From NCBI GenBank assembly GCA_010015655.1, contig ML976660.1, forward strand, positions 748,735 through 812,734: a DNA stretch of 64,000 nucleotides. Direction: 5' to 3'. Positions 11,260 to 22,346 of the stretch are shown here, in pieces (positions within the stretch are counted from its first letter, which is position 1; the number at the start of each line of letters is the position of its first letter). Source of the stretch: Bimuria novae-zelandiae CBS 107.79. Lineage: Eukaryota > Ascomycota > Dothideomycetes > Pleosporales > Didymosphaeriaceae. The position numbers and the translations under genes are program-made. The notes beneath the pieces were generated by a model. It searched no databases and was not told where the DNA came from. It worked only from the letters and a program-made list of their open reading frames with translations.

Positions 11260-11991
11260 GCTCGACGAACTGGAGTACCAAAATAGACGTTGTCCTCGTC
11301 AGGCTTTGGGGGAATGATCGCAGGATGTCTCGGAACACGTTAAGCCCTTGAGGACTTTCCGGCCGCTATGGTGTGTGTCAGGTAGACGTTACGGGTGATC
11401 TACCCTGTGCAGTTGCTGCATTCGCAGGAAGTCTTTGGGCAGTGCTGCTCAAGCTGGAAGCGGTCGGTCTTATAATTGGTTGCCTAGCTTTAGCATGGCA
11501 TTTGGGGTTTCTACGGAATGGAGTCACGGCTCGTTTTACACGAGCGGTTTCTTGCAAGTCGCTGCACTCATAATAGTTTGTCTTTATCTCAGCACATGTG
11601 AAATCCCATAAATTGTGCACGAAAAAATATCCTAGACCCTGAGTTTTTCGCAAAATACCCGTATAAGAATTATAACGTTGCGAGGAGCGGTGATACTTGT
11701 ATTGTGCATCTTTTACTATTTTTCTAGATCCTATTAGGCTTTGCTACAGCTTCTTTATTCTTTCACTATTTGCTTGTTTAGCAGCTCATGCTGTAATCAT
11801 CGTCGCGTTCCTTGGTTGCTGTGTGTCGCATGATCTGGTCAGGTCGTTGAAGACAATCGAAGAAAAACTATATAAGCTCCACTGTACGAATAAGTCGTCG
11901 AAATACGTTAGCATCAAGATGGTTTCGTATTAGCAAGACACTGACGGTACCTTTTCACATTTGGTGTATGCGGAGGCGTGGGCGACGCTCT
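11260..11991. other. Intergenic, no gene seen
   Basis: AT-leaning single-copy-looking sequence between pseudogene A and the Tc1/mariner-like element. No exon, RNA gene or repeat structure is evident. Confidence 0.45.
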
Positions 11992-12016
11992 GGGAATCAC
12001 CAGGGTGTCCAACGTA

Positions 12017-12145
12017 CCGTACTCTTGGCGTACGGTTAGTAGTTCCGTACCGTGCACGGTACACATAGCGGTCTTCAGGAGGAAAAAAGGACAGCGAATG
12101 GTCTGTGCACAGTATGGAACTACTGGTCGTACGCCAAGAGTACGG
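12017..12145. mobile_element. 129-bp MITE nested in the left TIR of the Tc1-like element
   Basis: The right TIR of the host reads straight through AACGTACAAAGGG, but the left TIR is interrupted after AACGTA by a 129-bp palindromic unit. Its ends are CCGTACTCTTGGCGTACG and the complement, about 30 bp with three mismatches. TA borders it on both sides, consistent with a TA target duplication; GTAC as a 4-bp duplication fits equally. A perfect 16-bp palindrome, GTACCGTGCACGGTAC, lies inside. It encodes nothing. Confidence 0.8.
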
Positions 12146-12276
12146 TACAAAGGGTAATCTCAATAAAGTCGGCCGTCACGTGCAGCAGGGATTCCTGCAG
12201 GGGTAGCAACTTCAAAAGTCACGCATCTTGATTCCATCTAAAGTATGAGCAAATACACCCAAATAAGATGTTCTAA

Positions 12277-13731
12277 TTATGCTGTAAAGTTGTTCTGGCC
12301 ACCTACGTCCTCGCAGAGCTCTGCAACGCGCATAAAGTAGGTGGGATGAAGCTTTTCGGCCATATACTGCCTGAGTGTCTTATCACCTTGCCAGACCTCC
12401 TTTTTGGCCTCCTTGGAACTTGATAGGCATTCGTAACTTGCCAAAAAACCTTCTAGACGCCCAAAACAGCGCTCAATTGGGTGTAAGTCGGGTGAATTGG
12501 GAGGCTGAGGGCCAAACTTGATTCCTAGAGCTTCAATTTCTGGCTGGTAGTACTAGAGGCCTAGTAAGTGTAGGGAAACGTTATCTTAAATTAAATAAAT
12601 AGCTACGCCTTAGTTATTATCGCGTATAGTGTAGTAATAAAGGAATAGGTGTTTCTTAAGTATGTTCTTTGCGTACTAGATACTATTTATACCCTTCCCT
12701 TCTTTGCATACAAACTCCTCTATTTTAAAGAACTTTTTATAGTAAAAGATTTCTTAATACCTGCGCGGAGAGTTCCACCTTTCTTACTAGTAGCTTTATT
12801 AGTAGCTTAGCGTTAACTATTATTATAAGTAATATTATAGTTAATTTTTTATAGTTACTACTTCTTATAAGTACTAGTAACAGTCGCGTAAGAGCGTTTA
12901 ACCTTAAGGGCCTCCTTTACTATATTATTTATATAGGAGTCGCGTTATATAAGGTCTTTACGGCTTATATTATTATCTTAAGCCTAAACAACGTAAGGAC
13001 GTTAATAAGAGTAAGTAGTATTAGTTAAAGTAGTAGCGTAAATTATAAAACTAAATTTAAGTAGCGTTGTAGGTAGTGCGTAGACGTTACTATCTTGTCT
13101 AACTAATCTTAAAATCCTCTACTTTCTGCCACGTATATTACTCCTGCTAATAAACTTAGAGGTCTTATTATAGCAAACAAATATAATACGTGGAAAGTGT
13201 AAGTTATTTTTAGCCTTAAGCTAGGTATAGTACTATAGTTATTAGTCCTTATTATTGCTACTAAGCGCTAGTTTTTTAGGTCGTACTTTATAAGTTATTA
13301 CGTATAGGTGCTGCTTGTCGCGGTGCTCCCTAGTAATATTATAGACTATATTCTTACTAAGTGTGATGCTAGCTTCTGCGCAGAGGTCTCTGACAGCGTC
13401 ATGCACCCGGTAGGTGCCATATACGATGATGTCATGCCGTGGTCTTGCGCTCAGCGTAGAGCCATCGCGTACCTTTACAGGTCTGCCAGGAGGAGACTGC
13501 TTGACTGTAGGTGTTGCAGCTAGCAATTCCTGCAGTGAGTCGACCTTTGCAGCATCTTTGACGCGTCGAAATGCCTTACCACATGCGTGGTCAGTTATAC
13601 CCAAATCAGTGGCGATTTCTGGGAAAGTGAGGTTGTATTATGTTCTAAGAACGACGATAGCAGCTAGCTGGGCTTCTGACAGCAATCGAGAGTTTTTTTT
13701 TTTTTTTTTTTTGGGCAGGATTTGAAGCCAT
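12277..13731 (-). pseudogene. Tc1/mariner-type transposase relict
   Basis: The N-terminus (MASNPAQ followed by a Lys run from an A-rich tract, then LSEAQLAAIVVL and LGITDHACGKAFRRVKDAAK) is a helix-turn-helix leader. The C-terminus contains PPNSPDLHPIERCFG, the usual motif ahead of the last acidic residue in DDE_3 transposases, and ends at 12277. Between about 12545 and 13290 RIP has introduced many stops and erased the first two catalytic acids. A stop also interrupts the HTH region. It cannot make an active enzyme. Confidence 0.75.
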
Positions 13732-13887
13732 ATTGAGTGAGAAACGTGAGGTTGAAGTGTAGGTGTTGACGCTCTACAGAGCTCTTGGAGGCTCGGAGAC
13801 TCTGTTCCGCTAGTGACGCGCTAGCGTCTTGGCAAGTCACATGACGGCCGGCTTTATTGAGATTACCCTTTGTACGTTGGACACCCT

Positions 13888-14207
13888 GGGAATCACCTTC
13901 ACCGTCATGACTCTTTCGGGACTAGCGCCGACTCCACCACCTCTGGCGAGTTTATATATATCTGCATCTACAATGAGTATGTGGAGTAAGTAATCTATTC
14001 TAAGACCTCAGCTAACGCACTTCTTACAGAGCTGTTTTCGATCTACTGTTGGGGTTGTCGCCATTCCACTCTTTCCAACGGCTGTATCCAACCTCGTCAA
14101 CCTCGCCAACTTCTTCAACCGGAACCTAAAATACTCGACGTGCTTTGACTTCATCCGCTTCATAAGCGATCAGGACCGTGCGTGGTCGCAAGTCGCGACC
14201 TGCGACC
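13888..14207. other. Short intergenic between Tc1-like element and copy B
   Basis: No gene seen; it begins with the right copy of the 10-bp direct repeat. It includes GT/AG-like sites but no recognisable protein segment. Confidence 0.4.
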
Positions 14208-14220
14208 TATAAAGCACCCC
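14208..14220 (+). promoter_or_regulatory. TATA box of F-box-like family copy B
   Basis: TATAAAGCACCCC, 119 bp before the ATG at 14327, closely matches the box of copy A. Confidence 0.55.
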
Positions 14221-14326
14221 GCGTCCTCGTCGACGGTGGTCTATTTCACTACCGCACCAAGATTCGCACCTACACCACCCGTACCTGTCACCCACCCTGA
14301 GCTCTCCCATCTCCATCACTACCGTC

Positions 14327-14868
14327 ATGTTCAACCGAGCCATGGTACGTATTGTATATTTATTCCCAACCTCGACAACAATTAATACCTCTCAGTTCGT
14401 CGAGTATACTCCGCCGGCCGACAAGCGAGCCACATCCGCTCGCCCGTCCAAGAAGAAGAGTAAGGCGGGCAAGGTGAAGGAGGACAAGCCCTTTTCATTT
14501 CTTAAGCTTGCTTGTAAGTTATTCTGAATTCCAAATCTTCTCGAGTACAACCAGGCACCATGCAGTTACTGATACTCACAGCCGAGCTTCGCAACAAGAT
14601 CTACGCGTGGACTCCCACTGCAGACGATGGCTACGTCCGAATCAATCGTGTCAAAGATGACTCTAGACACCGCTGCAAGCCGATGCGTCACACGATTAGC
14701 ACCCCGAAGTAGAAGTACAAGGACGTAGCACACCAGCTGCTGCGCGTATGCAAGGAAATCAACAAGGAAGCCATGCCGCTGCTCTATAGTCAGAACACTT
14801 TTACTTTCCCGAATCTCATCGAGCTCGCTGCCTCCTTTGGCCTGTTCCAAGGCTCCAAAGGTTTCTAA
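14327..14868 (+). pseudogene. F-box-like family copy B, broken
   Basis: The exon pattern is still readable. A six-codon first exon (MFNRAM) is followed by a second exon with a Lys-rich leader ending FSFLKLA, and a third starting SELRNKIYAWTPTADD; both splice junctions keep phase. A TAG at 14710-14712 interrupts the frame, after which LLRVCKEINKEAMPLLYSQN and FTFPNLIELAASFG continue the family pattern. A second stop at 14866 and loss of alignment beyond it remove the C-terminal third. No functional product is expected. Confidence 0.75.
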
Positions 14869-15681
14869 CATTTGGAAAGTCAAGTCGATCCTTGAGTTTC
14901 CACTCCTCGCGACTTCTGCCAATGATGCACCTGGGTATCATTGCTGATATTTGTCGCTTTTCCGAGTTCCCGTACTTGGTATCTCGCTAGCTGCAAGGTA
15001 CTCGAAGGGGAGCAAGGGTTATCCCATTGCGTTCTTTGATTTTGCTACAAATTGGGCTGTTCACATTGGCCCTTCCGAAAGGGTACTTATAATGGTCTGG
15101 ACTCTTTGTATAGCTCTAGGTACTGAATGCACGACTTTTCTGTCTACTGCCGCGTTACCCTGAATATTTTGCAGTTAAAGCTACCCTGTGACGCTCCTTG
15201 CAGAGAGTAGTATGTTTATCAAACGCATCGTTTCGTCCTTCGCAGCATCTTCCGAAGCCGTGTTCCACAAGTGCAACGATCGATCGCATCGGTCTGTTCT
15301 CTGTTATCATATTTGTAAGCTTGTTTGAGTAATGAAGTAGGCAGTTTCTCTTGATGCCCGCCTCGGCCAATGCCCCAGCTGTCCCTTCACTGTTGTTGTC
15401 TAATAAGCCTGTTTAAACCTTGCCTACACCACATTAAGCGCAAGGACCTCTTCTGCTTGTTTAACCGTGGATAGACCCCACCAATGCAGCTGCCTATGGT
15501 GACTATCAAGCTATGAGCCCCTAATTTGCCTTCACTATAGCAACGGCTACGGGACGTGCGCCTGCAATCTTAGGCATATAACTACCGCGCTCTATTTATT
15601 ATCTCTCTAACTCGCCCGGCATACCCACAGCAGCTTGCTTCACTATATCAACTAGGCAGCTTGCGATCAAAAGGCAGCGAC
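14869..15681. other. Intergenic between copies B and C
   Basis: No gene seen. Its start may hold unalignable 3' debris of copy B, and its end the promoter of copy C (CATATAA about 105 bp before the ATG). Confidence 0.4.
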
Positions 15682-16594
15682 ATGGCGGCCACGACGACCA
15701 AGCGGGCGCAGGTCCGTATTCAGTTGCACCTCAGATATTATCGGTGAAGCTAACAAAGTCCAGGATTCCATCCGCTACGGTGACGTTATCTTCGTCTTTG
15801 GTGGAGAAGGAGAGCTAGCAGTGAGCGACCGGGATAACAGCGGTGACCATGAGCCTCCCTCCAAGCGACTCAAGAAGCATGCAGTAAAGGATCCGGTCAA
15901 CAAGAAGAGCGACACCCACTTTCCCTTCCTAAAGCTACCGGCAGAGATGCGTAACAGCATCTACGAGTTCGCGCTTGTCACCACCGATAAGATTCGTATC
16001 CATCGGGTTATGGACCCCGTGACGAAATGCCGCACTTACGCCGTGCGTGAGAACAGCAAATACGTCCCGCGGACAAAGGACAACGAAATTGCCATCGGTT
16101 TGCTCCGGGCCTGCAAGCAAACCCACAAGGAAGCTTCTGAGTTCCTATACACCAAGAACCGCTTCGTCTTCCCGGGAACCGGCGAACTTTCCAGCTTCTT
16201 CGGTCGTTACTATCAGCATGTGCAGCATCTTACTCGCGTGAAGGTCGACATCAACATCAACGCGACTGTCTCCAGCCCGGTCTGCAAACACGTCGAAGCT
16301 ACCCTCAACACCTTGATCTTCGCAGAGCACCTGGAGACCTTGAGCGTAAACATTCACAGCTCAATACACGTGCAGGACAATGGCAATGAACAGATGGGCC
16401 GCGTCGCGCGGGAATTCTATCTCTGCGCGCAACACTGGCTCCACGCCGTGGGACAGCGTAAGGGCGACAAGAAAGCCGCCCTGGGCATTCTTGACGTGCA
16501 ACAAGTACGCCTGCGCGCCCAGGGCTACGATGCGGCGACCTTCGCGGCCAACACGGTCCGCTTCCTTCAATGTCTTGAGGACTTCCTCAATTGA
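15682..16594 (+). CDS. F-box-like (DUF7730/2EXR-type) protein, copy C, intact
   Basis: Two exons (15682-15711 and 15764-16594) give 286 residues. The first encodes MAATTTKRAQ and uses a GTCCGT donor. A basic leader with a likely nuclear signal (PPSKRLKKH) precedes the core THFPFLKLPAEMRNSIYEFA. LLRACKQTHKEASEFLYTKN and a C-terminal block WLHAVGQRKGDKKAALGIL follow. This layout is shared by copies A, B, D and the distant copy E. It is the only copy of the 10-18 kb array with no stop or frameshift. Such proteins are expanded in dothideomycetes; an F-box-like adaptor role is plausible, but partners and targets are unknown. Confidence 0.75.
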
Positions 16595-17245
16595 AGAGCG
16601 GTGAACTTCGTGGTACATCGACTGCTCGTCACTATGATGAGCACTCCAGATACGGTGCACACTAAGCGGACACCGACCTTCCTTCTCTCCACGAACACGG
16701 ATATGGCTTGGATACCGCTTGGGCGCCAGAATTCCAAACTCAAGCAGCGAGTTCTGGGGCTTGTCAACTTCAAGCTCTAGAACGACCTGACTTCACCCGT
16801 TGTTTTGTTTACATGGCGGAACATGGCGATGAACGGACCTTCATGCTACCTTTAGGTATAATGCGTTGGAGTGTATTGCTATCACGAACGGCGTATCAGC
16901 GCCTTGGTTTGGTACTTTATCAGAAAATACAGAAAATACCTTGCGAATGCGCCTGGTACTATTGGTAGGACAAGTCTTGGTTTTGTAACGGACCTGCTAG
17001 GACTCACTTCAATATTTATCGTCGGTCGAAAGTGAATAATCGTTGCTCACCTATGTCACGCTAGCAGCTGAGTGCTCCTGCCTTTTATATCCACCCAGAG
17101 TCTTTCGAGCTACCGCCGCACTTGCCCCACCGTCACCGCGGTCGCGCCTGCCGCCTACAAAAGCCCCGGGTCTCTCGTTTTCGCTTGGCCCACTCGCTCG
17201 ACCGAAACACCCACGACGGCTCCAATCGCAGTTCGTAAGCGCACG
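16595..17245. other. Intergenic between copies C and D
   Basis: No gene seen. A TTTATAT motif near 17081 may be the relict promoter of copy D. Confidence 0.4.
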
Positions 17246-18137
17246 ATGGTATGCTTAATCTCTGACCTTGGTGAGCAAAGTTAATGTATGTAGGAGCGCA
17301 GCCGCGAGCAATGCCCAAACGCCACCTCCAAAGCAAAGGAGGTGCAGAAACCAGAAACCTGAGCCACACTTTCCGTTCCTCAAGCGTAAGTGACAGTGGA
17401 GCCGGCTGGTCCTTTCGATGGAACTCACGCTGATAACATTTAGTTCCCGGAGAGCTTCGAAATCAAATCTATGAGTACGCCCTCAGTACCGACAAACGCA
17501 TAAACATAGGTCAAGAATGGCGCACCTTTGGACGACTCCAAATTTGCGATCCTAAGCCGGACCTCGCGTATCACCTCAAAGCGACTTGCAAGCAGATTCA
17601 CAATGAAGCTGCAAAGTACTTGTACAAGAACTTTCTTAGCTTCTCCAAAGACAACGCATTGTCATGCTTCTCGCAAGCCCCTCGCGCGTGCCCAATCTCC
17701 GCAAACTCGACGTCGGGCTGTCGCGTCAAACTCACGAGTATAGCAGGGCAATTTTTGACACCCTGGTGCACGCGGAGAAACTGGAAGTGCTGGCCGTCAG
17801 GATCGATAGCTACTCAACAAGTATCAATGACGCCGCACAAAAATTCTGCCACATAGCGCACAACTGGCTAGACGCCGTCGAACGGACGGAGCGGGAAAGG
17901 ACTGCTGCAATGGACATTCTCCAATTTCCAGAGGTATATTTTTGGGATAATTTGGGAATGCTGAACTGTTTGAACGAATCTGAACGGAGGGGACATCGAG
18001 AAGCTTCTTCAGCGTTGAAAGTTCACCAATTACGGAGGCGGATCGCAACCAGCGAAGAATGTCCATGCGTAAATGCCCATTGCACTACAGCAAACTCAGG
18101 CTACTCGACTGTTTGCCCACTTCCGCACACGTATTGA
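17246..18137 (+). pseudogene. F-box-like family copy D, frameshifted
   Basis: Family segments are present but not in one frame. The leader ending HFPFLK (about 17370-17390) is out of frame with the preceding exon, which meets a TGA. After an intron, PGELRNQIYEYALSTDKRI and CKQIHNEAAKYLYKN follow in a second frame. From about 17670 the alignment moves to another frame (VPNLRKLDVGLSRQTHEYSR, HNWLDAVERTERERTAAMDI). At least two frameshifts are needed, so the copy is judged dead. Confidence 0.7.
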
Positions 18138-18697
18138 GGGTTCTCCACACAAGGACGTAGGAAAATTGGCAATCTGATGGGAACGAGGGTATAATCGAAG
18201 CGGAGAGAATGCCCAATGGCTTTTGAGGACATAGACCATTGTCTACGCCTTTTTCTTGGATGTTTGCGAGTCCTGTTCGGGCGCCTCAAGGCTGAATTGG
18301 CTTCTATGTAAGATACGTTCAAGGCCCGTTAGCTAGGATTTTCCCCAATAGCCGTCTCACAGTACAGAAACTACAGATCTCTTTCCGTCTTGATTTAATA
18401 CATCACCACACTAGGCATATCAATAACTAGCCTCTAGTTTCAAGCTGGTTGTCGGCTTAAACGCCGTGGAGGGTGATGGTACAGGGCAGAACATTGGTCG
18501 ATATCATTGCCCATTGGACGATGGAATTATATCTAGTGGTCTTCAGTAGAGATTGGCGTCAGCCACTCATGAGGAAACCGCGAATATGCATGTGATGTGT
18601 TCGTTTGCAGACTTCTGAACAAGAAAGGAATCGCAAATCGCTCTACAATGTGTACATATAATTCTACCATATAAACCACCGCCCGACCTATCATTGA
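18138..18697. other. Intergenic, no gene seen
   Basis: 3' flank shared by pseudogene D and the convergent lactate dehydrogenase gene. No recognisable coding or RNA feature. Confidence 0.45.
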
Positions 18698-20283
18698 CTA
18701 CAGCTTCGACTTCTCTGAGTAGTTCGCCGCAGCCTTCTCCTTCGGCCCAATGAGCGGGTCGTACACCCTGCGTCCCAGCGTGTCTTCTGGCACAGGTGTG
18801 ATGTGCTGATGTATATTTCGCGCATCCACCATGGTAGGGTTCAGATCCGAGACCTTTGACGCGCCAATCAGACGCATGTTCATCTCCATCTCGTCCTTGA
18901 GTAGCTGCATCGCGCGATCTACGCCAGGCAAACCATAGGCCGACATGGCGTACAGGAAGGGTCGCCCGATACCGACACCCGTTGCGCCCAAGCACAGCGC
19001 CTTCACGATGTCGGAGGCTCGCCGGATACCGCCGTCGATGAATACTTCGATCTTGTCTTGCATGCCGCGCGTACGGAGAGCGGGCATGACTTCGGCCAGG
19101 ATCTCGACACCAGAGGGCGCGGTGTCGAGCTGGCGACCTCCGTGGTTGGAAAGTACAACACCCTGCACACCAGCCTCGACAGCCTTGATCACATCCTCTA
19201 CACGCTGGACACCCTTCAAGATGATGGGCATCTTAGTGATGCTCTGGAACCAGGGAATGTCCTTCCAGCTGAGGCTCGGGTCAATGAACGACGAGATGGC
19301 CCGAGCGGCACCCTGGCTGCGGTCCACATCGTTGCCGCCAGAGGACTGCACGTTGGATCCGACATCCTGGAACTTTGTGCGCATGTCCTTTTCGCGGCGA
19401 CCGAGCTGCGGCGCATCTACCGTGATGAAGAGGCCCTTGCAGCCGCGCTTCTCGGCGTGCTGGACAATGCGCTTGGTCACTTCGCGGTCCTTGTTGACGT
19501 AGAGCTGCAGCCATTGGACTTGTCCGTCTTGGGCTGCATCAATGATTTCGTCGAACGAGCACGATGCTAGTGTGGGGATCATCTGGATGACATTGTGTTT
19601 GTGCGCGCCGCGCGTGAGGATGACCTCGCCTTCGTGGTGGCCCAGCTTTCCGAGGGCGGTGGCGGTTACGTAGAAGGGCATGGAGGTTTTGGTGCCGAGC
19701 ATGGTGGTTGAGGTGTCGACGTTTTCGACGTCTACGAGGATCTGGGGCCGGAACCATATCTTGTGGAAGGCGCTGTGGTTCTCGCGCATGGTCTGGTCAA
19801 AGTCAGCAATTGGCCGTTGTAGTGCGGTTGTCTACTCACAATCTCGTCGTCGGCACCAGACGAGTAGTATGCCCAAGCTGTCTTCTTCATGACCCGTCTC
19901 GCCACATGCTCGAAGTCCATGAGGTTGTAGCATTGTTCGAGAATGGGCATTGTTTCGATGCGCTTTTGCCGCTCTTCTTCGTCAGGATCGAATTCCTTCT
20001 CCTCCTGCTCCACGGTCTTCATGTCTACCTCGCCCAGATGGAACTTCTTGTCGAGATACTTGTCGAGCGTGTCTGGCGGGTGGATGGGGTCGAATTCGTC
20101 GGTCGCATCTTTACCAGCATACTTTAGTATGATCTTGGGGCCGCCGGGGTGCTCTGGCAGAAATTCGGTGACATCGTATGCGCGTCCGTGGACAATGACC
20201 CAGCATGAGTCTCTGGAGTTGTGCTCGGCCACTTGCTCGCCGGTGAGCTTGACCTTTTGCGTGTCGTTGCTGTCGCGATTCAT
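18698..20283 (-). CDS. CYB2: L-lactate dehydrogenase (cytochrome b2), cyt b5 + FMN
   Basis: Two exons (20283-19840 and 19792-18698) give 512 residues. Residues about 8-90 form a cytochrome b5 domain (VAEHNSRDSCWVIVHGRAYD, FLPEHPGGPKIILKYAG) with the two haem-ligand His positions, the first in EHPGG. An FMN-dependent alpha-hydroxyacid dehydrogenase barrel follows (PFYVTATALGKLGHHEGEV, WLQLYVNKDR, ITVDAPQLGRREKDMR). The active-site motif SNHGGRQLD carries the catalytic His and Arg, and the FMN phosphate site is near FIDGGIRRASD. It oxidises L-lactate to pyruvate and passes electrons to cytochrome c in the mitochondrial intermembrane space. A frame-open extension back to an ATG at 20424 contains basic residues and a Gln run and could supply a mitochondrial presequence. 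A CAA/CAG run just upstream of 20283 makes this start uncertain. Confidence 0.9.
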
Positions 20284-21233
20284 GGCTGCACGTGGTTGTT
20301 GTTGTTGTTGTTGTTCGCTCAATGGGCAAAATACAACAACAGCGCGATAGTCGAAGTGCTGAAAAACACAGCGGAGGGCAGTCGTTGAGCGTTTCGTAGT
20401 TTTATTCCCAGACACTAGGGCCACCGTGGATAATGACGGCGATATGTTTTTGGCATCGCCTCGGTACTTGATCCCCCGCCCCCAGCATCAGAAGCGGTCT
20501 ATGGGCCAAGGGCAGCCAGTTCGAATCGAGCACCCCGGGCGGTCCTTAGTAAATGCGCCATTCCCATAGGACGCTGGACGTTCATCGGAGAGACGCGCAT
20601 CATGTGACCGGACAGCTGTCCAGGTGTAGTGTTGCCAACATCGGTTCTGAGAGTGTTGGTACGGCTTGTTGCTGAGAAAGCACGGCAGCAGGCTCGAGGA
20701 TGCGCGGTTGCGCTGTCCCCCAGGTGCGGCACAATGGCTCGATTTGCGGGGACAAAATATGCAGGGCCAATGACGACGACCCCAAGTGCTGCCGAACTGC
20801 TGCTGCTTTCCCTCTTAGAAGTGCATCGCGATCTCACCTCCAAAGATGGCCATTCTCCCCATTGCATTCGTCGGCTCGCCCTGCGCTGCGCTCAATCTGT
20901 CCTCATGATAGTCAGGTAGCGTCCGACGCAGTCACATGGCCACCCCCGGCCAAGCATTGATGGATCGCCGCCCGCGCCCAAACGATGTCACTTGTTGACA
21001 CTGCAAGAGAGACTTACGTCAAAACCCGTGAGACCTGTCACCGCTGCTCTCAGACACTCCGGACACGCGCCATGCAATTACGTGTGCACGCGCACTCGTC
21101 TATTACCGTACTCCGATCACACAGTGCCACTTAGCAGCCTCCGCCGACAGAGGTTGAACACCGGACCTCGACCGCCGCCATATTCGTTCACCGGCGGATA
21201 CGTCCCGGTCACGAATAAAACACACAGCAAGCT
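20284..21233. promoter_or_regulatory. Divergent intergenic region, lactate dehydrogenase / Rab
   Basis: Upstream region of two divergent genes. Open frames of about 100 codons on both strands near 20.5-20.9 kb look like GC-driven chance frames; no family is recognised. Confidence 0.45.
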
Positions 21234-22346
21234 ATGTCGAATAGTCTCGAAGCCAAGATCGTGGTACTGGGGAGCCAGGGCGTGGGCAAGACTTCGCTGG
21301 TGCACCGCTACGTGAAGAATGCCTTCACGCCGCCAACGACACAGTCAACTATAGGCGCCTCGTTCGTGACGAAGAAGGTGGTAGACATCGACACATCTAC
21401 CACGGTGCGCCTGCAGATCTGGGACACGGCGGGACAAGAACGGTTTCGGTCCATATCGAAATTATACTACAGAGGTACGTAGGTCGCACACATCACATCC
21501 GGCGCGCGACAGAGCGCATTTACCAATGCTCCTATCTCTTTTGTCTTCTACGCATTCGTCTCTGGCGGGGTGAACCCAAAATCCCGTGTTTCGATCGGGC
21601 TCTCACACTGCTGCCTTATTATGGTCTAAGCTTCACGCTTGAAACCCAACACAAGACTCGGACTGACTCGGAGCCACGCAGGTGCCAACGCAGGCGTACT
21701 CTGCTATGACATCACGGATCCGTCCTCCTTCGACGAAATGGGCCGCTGGCTGAAGGAGCTGAAGCAGAACCTGAGCGACGACATCATCCTGCACATCGTA
21801 GGCACGAAGTCCGACATTGTTGCCGAAGATCCCTCGAAGCGTCAAGTTCCGTTCGAGCGTTGCATAGCATACGTCGCAGAACACCTGTACCCAAATCAGG
21901 CCACGCCAGGCCAGCCCGTTCCCGCAGCATGGCAAAATGGAGGCATGGCATCACCTCAGAGCAACCGCTCAAGCGGGATTTGGGGTCAAGATATTGGCTG
22001 GGATTGCTGTCACGAGATCAGCGCAAAAGATGGTGAAGGCGTGGATGAGGTGTTCCGGGTAATCACAAGGAAGCTGGTCGAACAACAGTACCAAAAGTTT
22101 CTGCAGGAGCAAGAAATCCTTACACTCGCTGGCGCAACACCTGGCGTTAATGGGAATGGCAGTACGAATGACTATTTCAACAATCCCGGCAGCGGAAACG
22201 GCAGTTTCAGACTCGGGGCTGGTGATAAGAGACGTAGTTGGATGGGTTTCCCGACAACCCCGAACATCGGAGGTGACCCGCAGCAGCCGTGGTTGGATGA
22301 TGGCAACGACATGGTTCGTCAGAATAAGGGAGGCGGTTGCTGTTGA
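21234..22346 (+). CDS. Rab-family small GTPase
   Basis: Two exons (21234-21474 and 21682-22346), joined inside the YYRG-ANAG motif by a 207-nt intron, give 301 residues. The P-loop GSQGVGKTS, switch I region TIGASF, switch II WDTAGQERF and RabF-like SKLYYRGA are present. The G4 motif is TKSD rather than NKSD, and G5 is EISAK. The protein ends in GGGCC, so both Cys are probably geranylgeranylated for membrane attachment. It is about 90 residues longer than a standard Rab: an insert around residues 155-190 (Pro/Gln/Ser-rich) and a Gly/Asn-rich linker before the tail account for this. Likely in endosomal or vesicle traffic (closest by eye to Rab5/Rab21-type); exact subfamily uncertain. Confidence 0.88.

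Larger units (their letters stand above)
12002..13887 (-). mobile_element. Tc1/mariner-like DNA transposon, defective, with nested MITE
   Basis: Terminal inverted repeats start AGGGTGTCCAACGTAC (12002) and end with the complement at 13887. The repeat continues on both sides (AAAGGGTAATCTCAATAAAG), making arms of about 50 bp once the MITE in the left arm is removed. A transposase relict lies inside on the minus strand. The element is flanked by a 10-bp direct repeat, GGGAATCACC (11992-12001 and 13888-13897). That is not the TA duplication expected of Tc1/mariner, so boundary or classification needs checking. The interior from about 12545 to 13290 is heavily RIP-mutated, whereas both ends are not. 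Confidence 0.75.

Noticed and set aside
11914..12163. Two overlapping 77-78-codon minus-strand frames
   Set aside because: They span the TIR and the nested MITE; palindromic repeats explain the open frames.
18945..19570. Plus-strand frames of 170-185 codons over the lactate dehydrogenase
   Set aside because: Antisense shadows of a strongly coding region with clear catalytic motifs on the minus strand.
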